Assembly: GCA_937885165.1 (NCBI GenBank) | Contig: CAKZZJ010000023.1 | Span: 1-20,991 of the forward strand | DNA: 20,991 nucleotides | Direction: 5' to 3' | DNA from: an uncultured Caryophanales bacterium | GTDB taxonomy: Bacteria > Bacillota_I > Bacilli_A > Acholeplasmatales > Anaeroplasmataceae | Shown: positions 1 to 6,272 of the stretch, in pieces | Position numbering within the stretch: position 1 is the first letter of the stretch | Layout: each line of letters starts with the position of its first letter | Made by a program: the position numbers and the translations under genes | Notes under the pieces: generated by a model | Databases searched by the model: none | What the model was told of the DNA's origin: nothing | Seen by the model: only the letters and a program-made list of their open reading frames with translations

Positions 1-39
1 GTGATGTGACTGGAGTTCAGACGTGTGCTCTTCCGATCT
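1..39 (+). other. Illumina adapter sequence (assembly contamination)
   Basis: Positions 6-39 match the 34-base Illumina TruSeq/NEBNext read-2 adapter, ending in the familiar GCTCTTCCGATCT. The five bases before it, GTGAT, equal the tail of the index-1 primer (CGTGAT, reverse complement of index ATCACG). This is library-construction sequence, not genome. Genomic sequence starts at about position 40. Seen directly; the match is from memory of the adapter sequence. Confidence 0.97.
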
Positions 40-50
40 GGGGAAAATAA

Positions 51-79
51 TTAAATTTGATTAAGATTAATTATATAAT
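51..79 (+). promoter_or_regulatory. Possible promoter of the Nudix-prmC-tsaC operon
   Basis: A perfect -10 hexamer TATAAT lies at 74-79, with a weak -35 candidate TTAAAT at 51-56 (17-nt spacing). Transcription would start at about 85-88, right at the ATG at 86, giving an almost leaderless mRNA. This agrees with the lack of any Shine-Dalgarno sequence before that ATG. In such AT-rich DNA a chance TATAAT is easy, so the call is tentative. Confidence 0.4.
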
Positions 80-85
80 ATTAAA

Positions 86-535
86 ATGAGTGAAGTTGTA
101 TTAGGATATATAGAAAAAGATAATAAATATTTGATGTTACATAGAAATAAAAGAGAAGTTGATTTAAATAAAGGCAAATATGTAGGTGTAGGCGGACATA
201 TTGAAAAAGGCGAAACAAGGGATGAGGCACTAATTAGAGAAGTAAGAGAGGAAACATCACTTAAGGTATTAGAATATAAATACAGAGGTATGATTCATTT
301 TCAAAATGAGGAAGCAGAAGAGCTCATGTATTTATATCATATATCTAAATTTGAAGGTGAAGTATCTGAATGTGATGAAGGAACACTTTCTTGGGTTGAT
401 AAAAAAGATATTTTTAAATTAAATCTATGGGAAGGCGATATCATATTCTTAAAGCCTTTTATGGAAACTGATGATATAATTAATTTAAAGATGATTTATC
501 ATAAAGATAAGCTTATAAGGTGGGAAAAATTATGA
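86..535 (+). CDS. Nudix hydrolase, MutT/MutX-like (8-oxo-dGTP diphosphatase type)
   Basis: A 149-residue, single-domain Nudix protein. The Nudix box lies at residues 37-59: GHIEKGE, seven residues, then REVREETSL. It keeps the metal-binding glutamates of RExxEE (E52, E55, E56). The usual glycine of EExG is serine here (S58). The GGHIEKGE form resembles MutX-type enzymes that hydrolyse 8-oxo-dGTP or similar nucleotides to the monophosphate, but Nudix substrates cannot be read reliably from sequence. The ATG at 86 is the first possible one, since a TAA at 68-70 closes the frame upstream. No Shine-Dalgarno precedes it. Its TGA stop overlaps the ATG of prmC by four bases, so the two are probably translationally coupled. 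In many Firmicutes prmC follows prfA; here the Nudix gene takes that place. Confidence 0.88.
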   Translation: MSEVVLGYIEKDNKYLMLHRNKREVDLNKGKYVGVGGHIEKGETRDEALIREVREETSLKVLEYKYRGMIHFQNEEAEELMYLYHISKFEGEVSECDEGTLSWVDKKDIFKLNLWEGDIIFLKPFMETDDIINLKMIYHKDKLIRWEKL

Positions 536-1383
536 AAATAAAAGATTTTATTAAAATAAGAAGTAAAGAAGCTTTAAAAAACAATAAAGAAGAATCTGCA
601 GTTATTTTATTATTAGAACATATTTTGGGTGTTTCTCCATCTAAATTATATCTAATGATGGAAGATGATATCGCTATAGATAAAACATCTAAATTTGATT
701 CAGATTTCAGTAAATATTTATATGAGAATAAACCAATTCAGCATATAATTGGTTATTCAACATTTTATGGTTATGATTTTATCGTAAATGAAGATGTTTT
801 AATACCGAGAAGAGAAACTGAGGAATTAGTAGAAAATATATTATATTTATATGATGATTATTTTAAAGGACAAGATATTGATGTATGTGATTTAGCAACA
901 GGATCTGGCAATATCGCTATAACCCTAAAAAAGGAAGAGGAACATATGCATATTACCGCAACCGACATCTCAAAAAAAGCACTCGATGTAGCTAAAATGA
1001 ATGCGAAGAAGTTGGATGCTGATGTAAATTTTATCGAAGGTGACATGTTAAATCCTGTTTTAGGAATGAAATTTGATATATTTATTTCTAATCCGCCATA
1101 TATACCTGATGAGGAATATGTTGAATCATTAGTTAAAGATAATGAACCTAATATTGCTTTATTTGGTGGAGAAGATGGGCTAAAATTTTATCATATAATT
1201 TTAGAAGGAGTTAAGCCCCTTCTAAAAGAAAAAGCTATAATCGCTTTTGAACATGGTTATGATAAAAAAGAAGCCCTAACTAAAATAGCATTAGAAAATT
1301 TTCCTGATGCGAGAGTTGAAGTAATAAAGGATTTAGAAGGAAAAGACAGAATGATGTTTATCTTTGTTGGTGATTTCAAATGA
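532..1383 (+). CDS. prmC: Peptide chain release factor N5-glutamine methyltransferase
   Basis: PrmC (HemK) methylates the glutamine of the GGQ motif in release factors RF1/RF2, using S-adenosylmethionine, to speed peptide release. Numbered from the ATG at 532, an N-terminal helical RF-binding domain covers about residues 1-70. It is followed by the conserved PIQHIIGY (68-75), VLIPRRETEELV (89-100), the SAM loop DLATGSGN (120-127) and the catalytic NPPY (187-190) that holds the glutamine amide. The 283-residue length is normal. A GTG at 520 is in frame, but it lies inside the Shine-Dalgarno AAGGTGGGA; the ATG at 532 is well spaced from that site and overlaps the previous stop as ATGA, so I take 532. 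The gene overlaps tsaC by four bases. Confidence 0.95.
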   Translation: MKIKDFIKIRSKEALKNNKEESAVILLLEHILGVSPSKLYLMMEDDIAIDKTSKFDSDFSKYLYENKPIQHIIGYSTFYGYDFIVNEDVLIPRRETEELVENILYLYDDYFKGQDIDVCDLATGSGNIAITLKKEEEHMHITATDISKKALDVAKMNAKKLDADVNFIEGDMLNPVLGMKFDIFISNPPYIPDEEYVESLVKDNEPNIALFGGEDGLKFYHIILEGVKPLLKEKAIIAFEHGYDKKEALTKIALENFPDARVEVIKDLEGKDRMMFIFVGDFK

Positions 1384-1931
1384 TTCTAATATTTCCTACT
1401 GATACAGTTTACGGAATAGGAACTCCCATTTTTGATATTGACGGAATAAATAAGATATATGAAATAAAAAAAAGACCAAAAGATAAACCTCTTGCCTGTT
1501 TATGTGCTGATATTAATCAGATAGATAAAATTGCTTATTTAAATAATGATATAATTAAACTTATAAATGAATTTTTGCCAGGAGCTTTAACAATAATACT
1601 TAATTCAAAAGAAGAAGTAATAAAAAAAATAGGATATAAAACTATAGGGATAAGAATACCAAATTCAAAATGCGCATTATCTATATTAAAAGAATATGGA
1701 CCTATGCTTACAACTTCAGTTAATGATTCTGGTGATGTTCCGCTTAATAATTATGATGAAATAAAAGAAAAATATAATAATTTGGTTGATAAAATTTATA
1801 AATCAGATGAACAATCATCTAATTTATCATCTACAGTTATATTAGTAGATAATGATAATATTAAAATATTAAGAGAAGGAAGTATAAAAAAAGAAGATAT
1901 ATTAAGAATTTTAAATAACGACAAATTATAA
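1380..1931 (+). CDS. tsaC: Threonylcarbamoyl-AMP synthase (YrdC/Sua5 family, short form)
   Basis: This makes L-threonylcarbamoyl-AMP from threonine, bicarbonate and ATP, the first step of the t6A37 modification of ANN-decoding tRNAs. The 183 residues cover only the YrdC domain and lack the Sua5 C-terminal domain. Visible family motifs are FPTDTVYGIG (5-14), KRPKDKPL (31-38), FLPGALTIIL (65-74), TTSVNDSGD (111-119) and STVILVD (151-157). The N-terminus is short: only four residues precede the PTDTVYG strand, where many homologues have about twenty. No extension is possible without running into prmC, whose TGA overlaps this ATG. The prmC-tsaC pairing is common in Firmicutes, and both products act on the translation apparatus. 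The final enzymes TsaB/D/E are not in the window. Confidence 0.94.
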   Translation: MILIFPTDTVYGIGTPIFDIDGINKIYEIKKRPKDKPLACLCADINQIDKIAYLNNDIIKLINEFLPGALTIILNSKEEVIKKIGYKTIGIRIPNSKCALSILKEYGPMLTTSVNDSGDVPLNNYDEIKEKYNNLVDKIYKSDEQSSNLSSTVILVDNDNIKILREGSIKKEDILRILNNDKL

Positions 1932-1935
1932 AAAC

Positions 1936-1964
1936 TTGTAAAGATAATATTATTTTTGTATAAT
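1936..1964 (+). promoter_or_regulatory. Sigma-A-type promoter of the GH105 gene
   Basis: TTGTAA (1936-1941) and TATAAT (1959-1964) are separated by exactly 17 nt. Transcription should start at about 1971, just before the Shine-Dalgarno AGGAAGG (1976-1982) that serves the ATG at 1990. The match shows that the GH105 gene is transcribed on its own and not only by read-through from tsaC. No operator-like repeat is visible here. Confidence 0.75.
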
Positions 1965-1989
1965 TAAGAAAAAAAGGAAGGCGAAAAAA

Positions 1990-3114
1990 ATGTATAAGAT
2001 TATTGATAATTACATTGATAAATTAATGACTTCTAAGCCGGATATGCCACTATGGAATATTGAGGCAATCAAACAAGGAAAAAAACCGGTATGGAATTAT
2101 ATTGATGGCTGTATGATGACTTCCCTTATTGAACTTTATAAGACAACAAAAGAAGAAAAATATATTAATTTTGTTAAAGATTTTGTTGATTATTACGTAT
2201 TTGAGGATGGAACAATCAGAGGTTATGAACCAGAAAAGCATTCAACTGATGATATTTGTGAATCAAGAATATTATTTGATTTATATGATTTGACAAAAGA
2301 AGAAAAATATAAAAAAGCAATTGAATTGACATATACACAAATAAAGACTCAGCCAAGGACAAAAGAAGGCAATTTTTGGCATAAAGCTATATATCCTAAC
2401 CAAATCTGGCTTGATGGATTATACATGGCTCAGCCTTTTTACACAAGATATCAGACAAATACTACTAAAGATTACTCAGATATAGTTAATCAATTTAAAA
2501 ATGTATTTAATATTATGTATGATAAAGATAAACATCTTTATTATCATGGATATGATTCATCAAAAACAATATTCTGGGCAGATAAAGAAACTGGATTGTC
2601 TAAAAACTTTTGGTTAAGAAGTATTGGCTGGTATGCAGTAGCTTTAGTAGATGTTTTAGATTTTATGAATAATCAAATGTATGATGAATATAATACTATC
2701 AAAGAGATATTAAAAATAACAATTGATGGTATTTTAGAATATCAAGATAAAGAATCAAAAATGTTCTATCAGGTACCTAATTTTATGGAAAAAGAAGGAA
2801 ACTATCTTGAAACTTCAGGCTCATCTATGATTGCTTATGCAATCTTAAAGGGTGCAAGATTAGAAGCATTACCTGAAAGATATAGAAAAATTGGTGTTGA
2901 AATATTTAATGGTATCTGTAGTAAATATTTATCTGAAAAAGATGGGGATTTAAATTTAGGTGGTATCTGTTTAGTTGCAGGACTAGGACCTGATAATAAT
3001 AGAAGAAGAGATGGATCTTATGAATATTATATATCAGAACCAGTTGTAGAAAATGATGCCAAAGGTGTTGGACCACTTATCATGGCCTATACAGAAATGA
3101 AAAAACTAGATTAA
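1990..3114 (+). CDS. Unsaturated rhamnogalacturonyl hydrolase, glycoside hydrolase family 105 (YteR/YesR-like)
   Basis: GH105 enzymes remove the 4,5-unsaturated galacturonyl residue left at the non-reducing end of rhamnogalacturonan-I oligomers by pectate-type lyases, using a vinyl-ether hydration mechanism. The 374-residue protein has the family's (alpha/alpha)6-barrel motifs: STDDICESR (85-93), FWHKAIYPNQIWLDGLYMAQPF (from 129), NFWLRSIGWYA (about 206-216), YLETSGSSM and the C-terminal ISEPVVENDAKGVGP. D142 in WLDGLYM and D87/D88 fit the two catalytic aspartates known in YteR. There is no signal peptide, so it should act in the cytoplasm on imported oligosaccharides. It is monocistronic, with a strong promoter and terminator and no pectin lyase, transporter or regulator next to it. 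Sugar-chain specificity within GH88/GH105 is inferred. Confidence 0.92.
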   Translation: MYKIIDNYIDKLMTSKPDMPLWNIEAIKQGKKPVWNYIDGCMMTSLIELYKTTKEEKYINFVKDFVDYYVFEDGTIRGYEPEKHSTDDICESRILFDLYDLTKEEKYKKAIELTYTQIKTQPRTKEGNFWHKAIYPNQIWLDGLYMAQPFYTRYQTNTTKDYSDIVNQFKNVFNIMYDKDKHLYYHGYDSSKTIFWADKETGLSKNFWLRSIGWYAVALVDVLDFMNNQMYDEYNTIKEILKITIDGILEYQDKESKMFYQVPNFMEKEGNYLETSGSSMIAYAILKGARLEALPERYRKIGVEIFNGICSKYLSEKDGDLNLGGICLVAGLGPDNNRRRDGSYEYYISEPVVENDAKGVGPLIMAYTEMKKLD

Positions 3115-3123
3115 TAAAGGAAT

Positions 3124-3175
3124 AAATAGTTTTATAATGCGAATTATTTATAATCAATTATAAAACTATTTTTTT
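3124..3175 (+). terminator. Intrinsic terminator after the GH105 gene
   Basis: A perfect 15-bp inverted repeat (AAATAGTTTTATAAT at 3124-3138 with its complement at 3157-3171) encloses an 18-nt loop and runs into a T-tract to 3175. The stem is A/T-rich but long and mismatch-free. It separates the GH105 gene from the nuclease gene. Confidence 0.88.
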
Positions 3176-3209
3176 AGGCTAAAATTTTATAGAAATATAT
3201 ATTAAATTA

Positions 3210-3218
3210 TGATATACT
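3210..3218 (+). promoter_or_regulatory. Extended -10 promoter of the nuclease lipoprotein gene
   Basis: TG-A-TATACT at 3210-3218 fits an extended -10 element (TGnTATAAT). No good -35 is seen 16-18 nt upstream, which extended -10 promoters can tolerate. The start site would be about 3225, giving a 30-nt leader containing the AAAGGA ribosome site (3241-3246) before the ATG at 3256. Confidence 0.6.
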
Positions 3219-3255
3219 CTAATCTTAAAAATTTGGAAAGAAAGGAAATTAAGTT

Positions 3256-5043
3256 ATGAAGAAAAATAAGTTGATTATTCCAGTACTTTTATTATCTGCC
3301 ATAGGACTTATATCTTGTAGCGGTGAAGATAATAATAACACAAATTCAAGTCTGTCAACATCAGTAGATGTCACTTCAAGTTTATTAACAACGTCTTTAG
3401 ACATCACTACTACAACTCATACTCATACATATGCAAACGAGTGGAGTTATAATGATGAATATCATTTTCATAAATCAAGTTGTGAACATGCTGATTTAGT
3501 AAGTGACGAAGAAGCTCACATTTTTGGTAATTGGGAGACAAATACTTTAACAAATAAGAAAAAGAAAACTTGTAGTGTTTGTGGCTATTTTGTTGAAGAA
3601 GATATTGAAAAAGAATATGATAAGAATGGTTCTTTAATTAAAAATGAAAGCATCTATAAAGGCGCTTATTATGATAATATAACTGATGAAATCCTCAACA
3701 ATGAAGAATTACTTAGGAAAGCATTAAATGGCTTAACAAACCCAGCAAATTTGAATATTGGATCTTACAGCAGTGATACTGATAAATTAAAATCTATTGA
3801 TACATATGATAAAGATTATGTTGAATGTATTTATACAGGAATGCGTATTGAAAAAGATTCGAGCGGATCAACAACAGGTTCTTGGAATAAGGAACATATC
3901 TGGGCTAAAAGTTATGGCTTCGGCAGCACTTCATATGATGCCTATAGTGACTTAAATCACTTAAGAGTATCTGAGGTTGGAATAAACGAAACAAGAGCAA
4001 ATAAATATTTCGGTGAAGTCGATAATCCTACTGGCACAGATGATTATGGAAATTCGTGGACTGCTTCAATTTTTGAACCAAGAGATGAAGTAAAAGGCGA
4101 TGTTGCCAGAATGATGTTTTACATGGTCATCAAATATGAAAACAGTCTTGATGTTGATTTAGAATTAACTGATGATCTAAGAGAGATTTCTCAATCAAGT
4201 GGACAAACAGGTGGTGTTGCACATCTAGGTGTATTATCAACTCTACTTAAATGGCATTTTGAAGATCCTGTAGATGAACGCGAAATCACAAGAAATGAAG
4301 CTATCTATATCGTTCAGAAGAACCGCAATCCATTTATTGATCATCCAGAATATGCTTATTATTTATTCAAAGATGAAGCTAAAGATTATATTAGTGTAGA
4401 TGATTTATCTACTTTATGTCAGTCTTATATTACATATGATGAAGATAAAATAAGTGCGGCAGAAAAATTAGTTGAGGCAATTAATAATGTTACATTAGAT
4501 TCTGAAGATGAAATAAAATTAGCTCTAGATGCTTATGAAAATCTTGATCAGGAAAGCAAATCATTTTATACAAAATATAGAAAATTATCAGAAATTGTAA
4601 ATGAATTTGAAGCATTAAAGGATGCAGCATCAAGAGATGACACTATAGGCTTTACATTAAGTTTTATCGGTGCCACATCAAAAGATGGAACAGTTAGCAT
4701 CAATGGTGTTTTATTCACATATGAAAGCCAAGGAAATAATGCAACTTATGGTATATATTCTCAAAAAACAAAATCAATAAAAATCAAAGCTTCAAATTTA
4801 TATTCATCAATAAAATCAATAACATTGTCATATGATAAAAACATTGACGAAACTGAGCCAAATGTTAAAATTACAATTACTGATGGAACAAATAAATTAG
4901 AAGTAACTGATACAGTTTCTGATACTTTAATCACAAAAACAATTGATATATCAAGTTTGGATTTAACTAAAGAAATCACTATAACAATTGAAAATTTAAA
5001 ACAAAAGAGCGTAAGATTAAGAAGCATAGAATTTTCTGTATAG
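3256..5043 (+). CDS. Secreted lipoprotein nuclease, endonuclease I family, with surface-protein modules
   Basis: A 595-residue multidomain lipoprotein. Residues 1-21 are a lipoprotein signal with lipobox LISC (C21 lipidated), followed by a Ser/Thr-rich linker (about 22-54). Residues 55-115 hold a His/Cys-rich module (HTHTY, HFHKSSCEH, TCSVCGY) of zinc-ribbon appearance, often seen in surface proteins of AT-rich Firmicutes. The nuclease domain spans about 135-375: WNKEHIW (210-216), SDLNHLR (231-237), INETRANKYFGE (243-254), FEPRDEVKGDVARMMFYM (273-290) and QKNRNPFIDHPEYA (354-367), all typical of endonuclease I/YurI-type extracellular nucleases. Residues about 397-456 form a helical FIVAR-like segment, and 464-595 a beta-rich domain of unknown binding. 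It probably degrades environmental DNA or RNA at the cell surface. It is monocistronic, with its own promoter and terminator. Confidence 0.9.
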   Translation: MKKNKLIIPVLLLSAIGLISCSGEDNNNTNSSLSTSVDVTSSLLTTSLDITTTTHTHTYANEWSYNDEYHFHKSSCEHADLVSDEEAHIFGNWETNTLTNKKKKTCSVCGYFVEEDIEKEYDKNGSLIKNESIYKGAYYDNITDEILNNEELLRKALNGLTNPANLNIGSYSSDTDKLKSIDTYDKDYVECIYTGMRIEKDSSGSTTGSWNKEHIWAKSYGFGSTSYDAYSDLNHLRVSEVGINETRANKYFGEVDNPTGTDDYGNSWTASIFEPRDEVKGDVARMMFYMVIKYENSLDVDLELTDDLREISQSSGQTGGVAHLGVLSTLLKWHFEDPVDEREITRNEAIYIVQKNRNPFIDHPEYAYYLFKDEAKDYISVDDLSTLCQSYITYDEDKISAAEKLVEAINNVTLDSEDEIKLALDAYENLDQESKSFYTKYRKLSEIVNEFEALKDAASRDDTIGFTLSFIGATSKDGTVSINGVLFTYESQGNNATYGIYSQKTKSIKIKASNLYSSIKSITLSYDKNIDETEPNVKITITDGTNKLEVTDTVSDTLITKTIDISSLDLTKEITITIENLKQKSVRLRSIEFSV

Positions 5044-5082
5044 TTTTGAAATAAATAAAATAAAATATAATAGATAAAAATT

Positions 5083-5127
5083 GCTGTGAAAAACTAGGTT
5101 TTGACGAACTTAATTCACGGCTTTTTT
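5083..5127 (+). terminator. Intrinsic terminator after the nuclease gene
   Basis: GCTGTGAA (5083-5090) pairs with TTCACGGC (5114-5121) through eight pairs, one of them U-G, followed by T6 (5122-5127). A further GGTTT/GAACT helix can form inside the loop. It ends the endonuclease transcript and marks the left edge of the remnant region. Confidence 0.8.
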
Positions 5128-5165
5128 CATTTTATCTCTATCAGATGCTATAATATAATTACTAA

Positions 5166-5426
5166 ATAACTGCAGGAGCAGGATATTCTTTTAATAGTGC
5201 AGTTAACCCATATAAAACCTGGTCTTTTAAACAATTTGTAAAAGAGACAATATTTGGAGCTCTAAATGGTACTTTATCATTCGGGGCAGGGCTTGTAGGC
5301 GGTTTTGTTGGGGTAAGAATTCCTAGAAACGGAGTAATGGTTATGGAGTTTGCTATACGTACCTTAATAGAACAGGAGCTAACTGCATCTTTCAAAATTT
5401 TATTATTAGTTTTAAAAAACATATAG
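5166..5426 (+). pseudogene. Headless C-terminal remnant of a polymorphic-toxin/RHS-like protein
   Basis: The frame from 5166 to the TAG at 5424-5426 is open for 86 codons. It has no start codon or ribosome site at its head and begins just after a TAA at 5163-5165. The product reads GAGYSFNSAVNPYKTW, then SFKQFVKETIFGALNG, then a glycine-rich hydrophobic stretch (SFGAGLVGGFVGV), then a tail ending in LLLVLKNI. This style (aromatic/Asn start, FGALNG, glycine-rich spacer, short variable tail) resembles the region before the toxin tip in wall-associated or RHS-type polymorphic toxins. The whole N-terminal carrier is missing, lost between the terminator at 5127 and here. Its stop overlaps the ribosome site of the next gene (5435), the layout of a toxin-immunity pair. 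The family assignment is inference; the headless open frame is seen directly. Confidence 0.5.
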
Positions 5427-5434
5427 GGTGTAAT

Positions 5435-5878
5435 ATGAAAATAGATATTATAAAAGGGATCCACAAAATGTTAATCCTTTCTCAAACAATTTTCATAGCA
5501 ATGCCAGTTCTATGCATCATTGGGTTAATAACTGAACCATCGTCAGCGTACATTATGGCCACGGTCTTCACAATAACTTTTATTGTAGCCTATTTCATTT
5601 TAACTGAATTAGCAGTATATGATTTTTCCCCACATACATTATATATCAATAAAGAAAAACATTATGTAAAGATAACTTATAAAAAAATGATTCATATTAT
5701 TTATAATGTAGTTGATGTTAGACCTGTAAGTAATAAAGCATGGGTTTTTTGTTTTCTTCTTGGTGGAGAAGCTTTTTATACAAATATTAGAATTACTTAT
5801 GAGGAAAATACACAAATAAAAACATTAGATATAGGATATGCAACTAGAAAAGACTTAAAGAAGTTAAAAAACAACTAA
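5435..5878 (+). CDS. Small membrane protein with two N-terminal helices; candidate orphan immunity protein
   Basis: I do not recognise a named family. The 147-residue product has two predicted membrane helices (about 12-33 and 40-62) in a hairpin, then a cytoplasmic part of about 85 residues made of alternating strands, ending in a basic helix (RKDLKKLKNN). The soluble part (from DFSPHTLYINKEKHYVKITYKK) looks like a small PH-like or other beta-sandwich domain. The ribosome site AGGGTG (5425-5430) overlaps the stop of the upstream toxin-like fragment, so the two were once one translational unit. That position, and the membrane-hairpin design common in immunity proteins, suggest immunity to the lost toxin. 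No experiment or clear motif proves it. No strong promoter is visible directly upstream. Confidence 0.6.
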   Translation: MKIDIIKGIHKMLILSQTIFIAMPVLCIIGLITEPSSAYIMATVFTITFIVAYFILTELAVYDFSPHTLYINKEKHYVKITYKKMIHIIYNVVDVRPVSNKAWVFCFLLGGEAFYTNIRITYEENTQIKTLDIGYATRKDLKKLKNN

Positions 5879-6008
5879 TTATATGCTCATATAACAGTTA
5901 GGTTATTTTATAATTCAGTAGTTATCAATTAATTTGCCTACTATAATAATAGTTGTCTAATGTATTCGGATGGGGATGTGCATTTCATAATTTTATTTGA
6001 CTTGTTAA

Positions 6009-6092
6009 TGGAAGCACTATTTGAAGGCATATCTTCAAGAAATATTTGGCGCAGCTTTTGGTAGTACGTGGCATAATATGAAAATCTTTTGA
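6009..6092 (+). pseudogene. Possible second toxin-tail scrap
   Basis: Between a TAA (6006-6008) and a TGA (6090-6092), 27 codons read WKHYLKAYLQEIFGAAFGST, then WHNMKIF. The core W..YLKAYLQEIFGA aligns with TW.FKQFVKETIFGA in the remnant at 5166-5426, and at DNA level AATATTTGG is shared, followed by a loosely similar ten bases or so. No start codon or ribosome site is present. It could be the decayed end of a related toxin cassette, or chance. Confidence 0.28.
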
Positions 6093-6126
6093 TAAGAATT
6101 CATATGTTAATTAAATAAAAAATTAC

Positions 6127-6171
6127 AAAAAGAGATATATTTTGATTTGCATCTTTATATACTCTTTTTTT
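6127..6171. terminator. A/T-rich hairpin, probable terminator downstream of the membrane-protein gene
   Basis: AAAAAGAG-A-TATAT (6127-6140, one bulged A) pairs with ATATACTCTTTTT (6157-6169), leaving a 16-nt loop; the T-run continues to 6171. With A-runs on one side and T-runs on the other it could work in both directions. It lies about 250 nt after the 5435-5878 gene and insulates the ecf promoter from upstream transcription. Confidence 0.55.
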
Positions 6172-6224
6172 GATGTTAATTTTATTTTTTTCAAAAAAAT
6201 ATATGTTTGGAATACGATTTCTTT

Positions 6225-6252
6225 TTGAATTTCTCCTAATTAATGATATAAT
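6225..6252 (+). promoter_or_regulatory. Promoter of the ecfA1-rqcP gene run
   Basis: TTGAAT (6225-6230), a 16-nt spacer and TATAAT (6247-6252) form a near-consensus sigma-A promoter. The -10 is extended by TG-A (6244-6246). Transcription should begin at about 6259, 26 nt before the ecfA1 ATG. It is the only convincing promoter I find before the 15-gene run, so it may drive much of it. Confidence 0.78.
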
Positions 6253-6272
6253 CATTAAATAGGAGCGAAATT
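6228..6272. repeat. Large palindrome over the ecf promoter, candidate operator
   Basis: CTCCTAATTAATGAT (6233-6247) is repeated in inverse as ATCATTAAATAGGAG (6251-6265) with 14 of 15 pairs matching and only 3 nt between. AATTT (6228-6232) and AAATT (6268-6272) extend it beyond a 2-nt bulge. The centre lies inside the -10 box. The predicted start site (about 6259) is in the right arm, so the mRNA would carry only half of it; this argues for a DNA-binding site rather than an RNA hairpin. The cognate regulator is unknown. Confidence 0.6.

Noticed and set aside
520..531. GTG start at 520 for prmC
   Set aside because: The GTG is part of the Shine-Dalgarno AAGGTGGGA for the ATG at 532, which also overlaps the preceding stop.
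5162..5464. A 100-codon open frame on the minus strand
   Set aside because: It lies antisense to the toxin-like fragment. The plus-strand reading has recognisable glycine-rich and aromatic motifs and fits the neighbouring ribosome site, while the minus reading has no known pattern and a composition typical of a shadow frame.
5879..5894. Inverted repeat TTATAT-GCTC-ATATAA after the membrane-protein gene
   Set aside because: Only six A/T pairs and no T-tract follows directly, so it is too weak to call a terminator. The hairpin at 6127-6171 is a better candidate.
5960..6064. A 34-codon frame starting with ATG at 5960
   Set aside because: No ribosome site, no recognisable motif, and it runs through the region that in another frame resembles the toxin tail. 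Probably chance.
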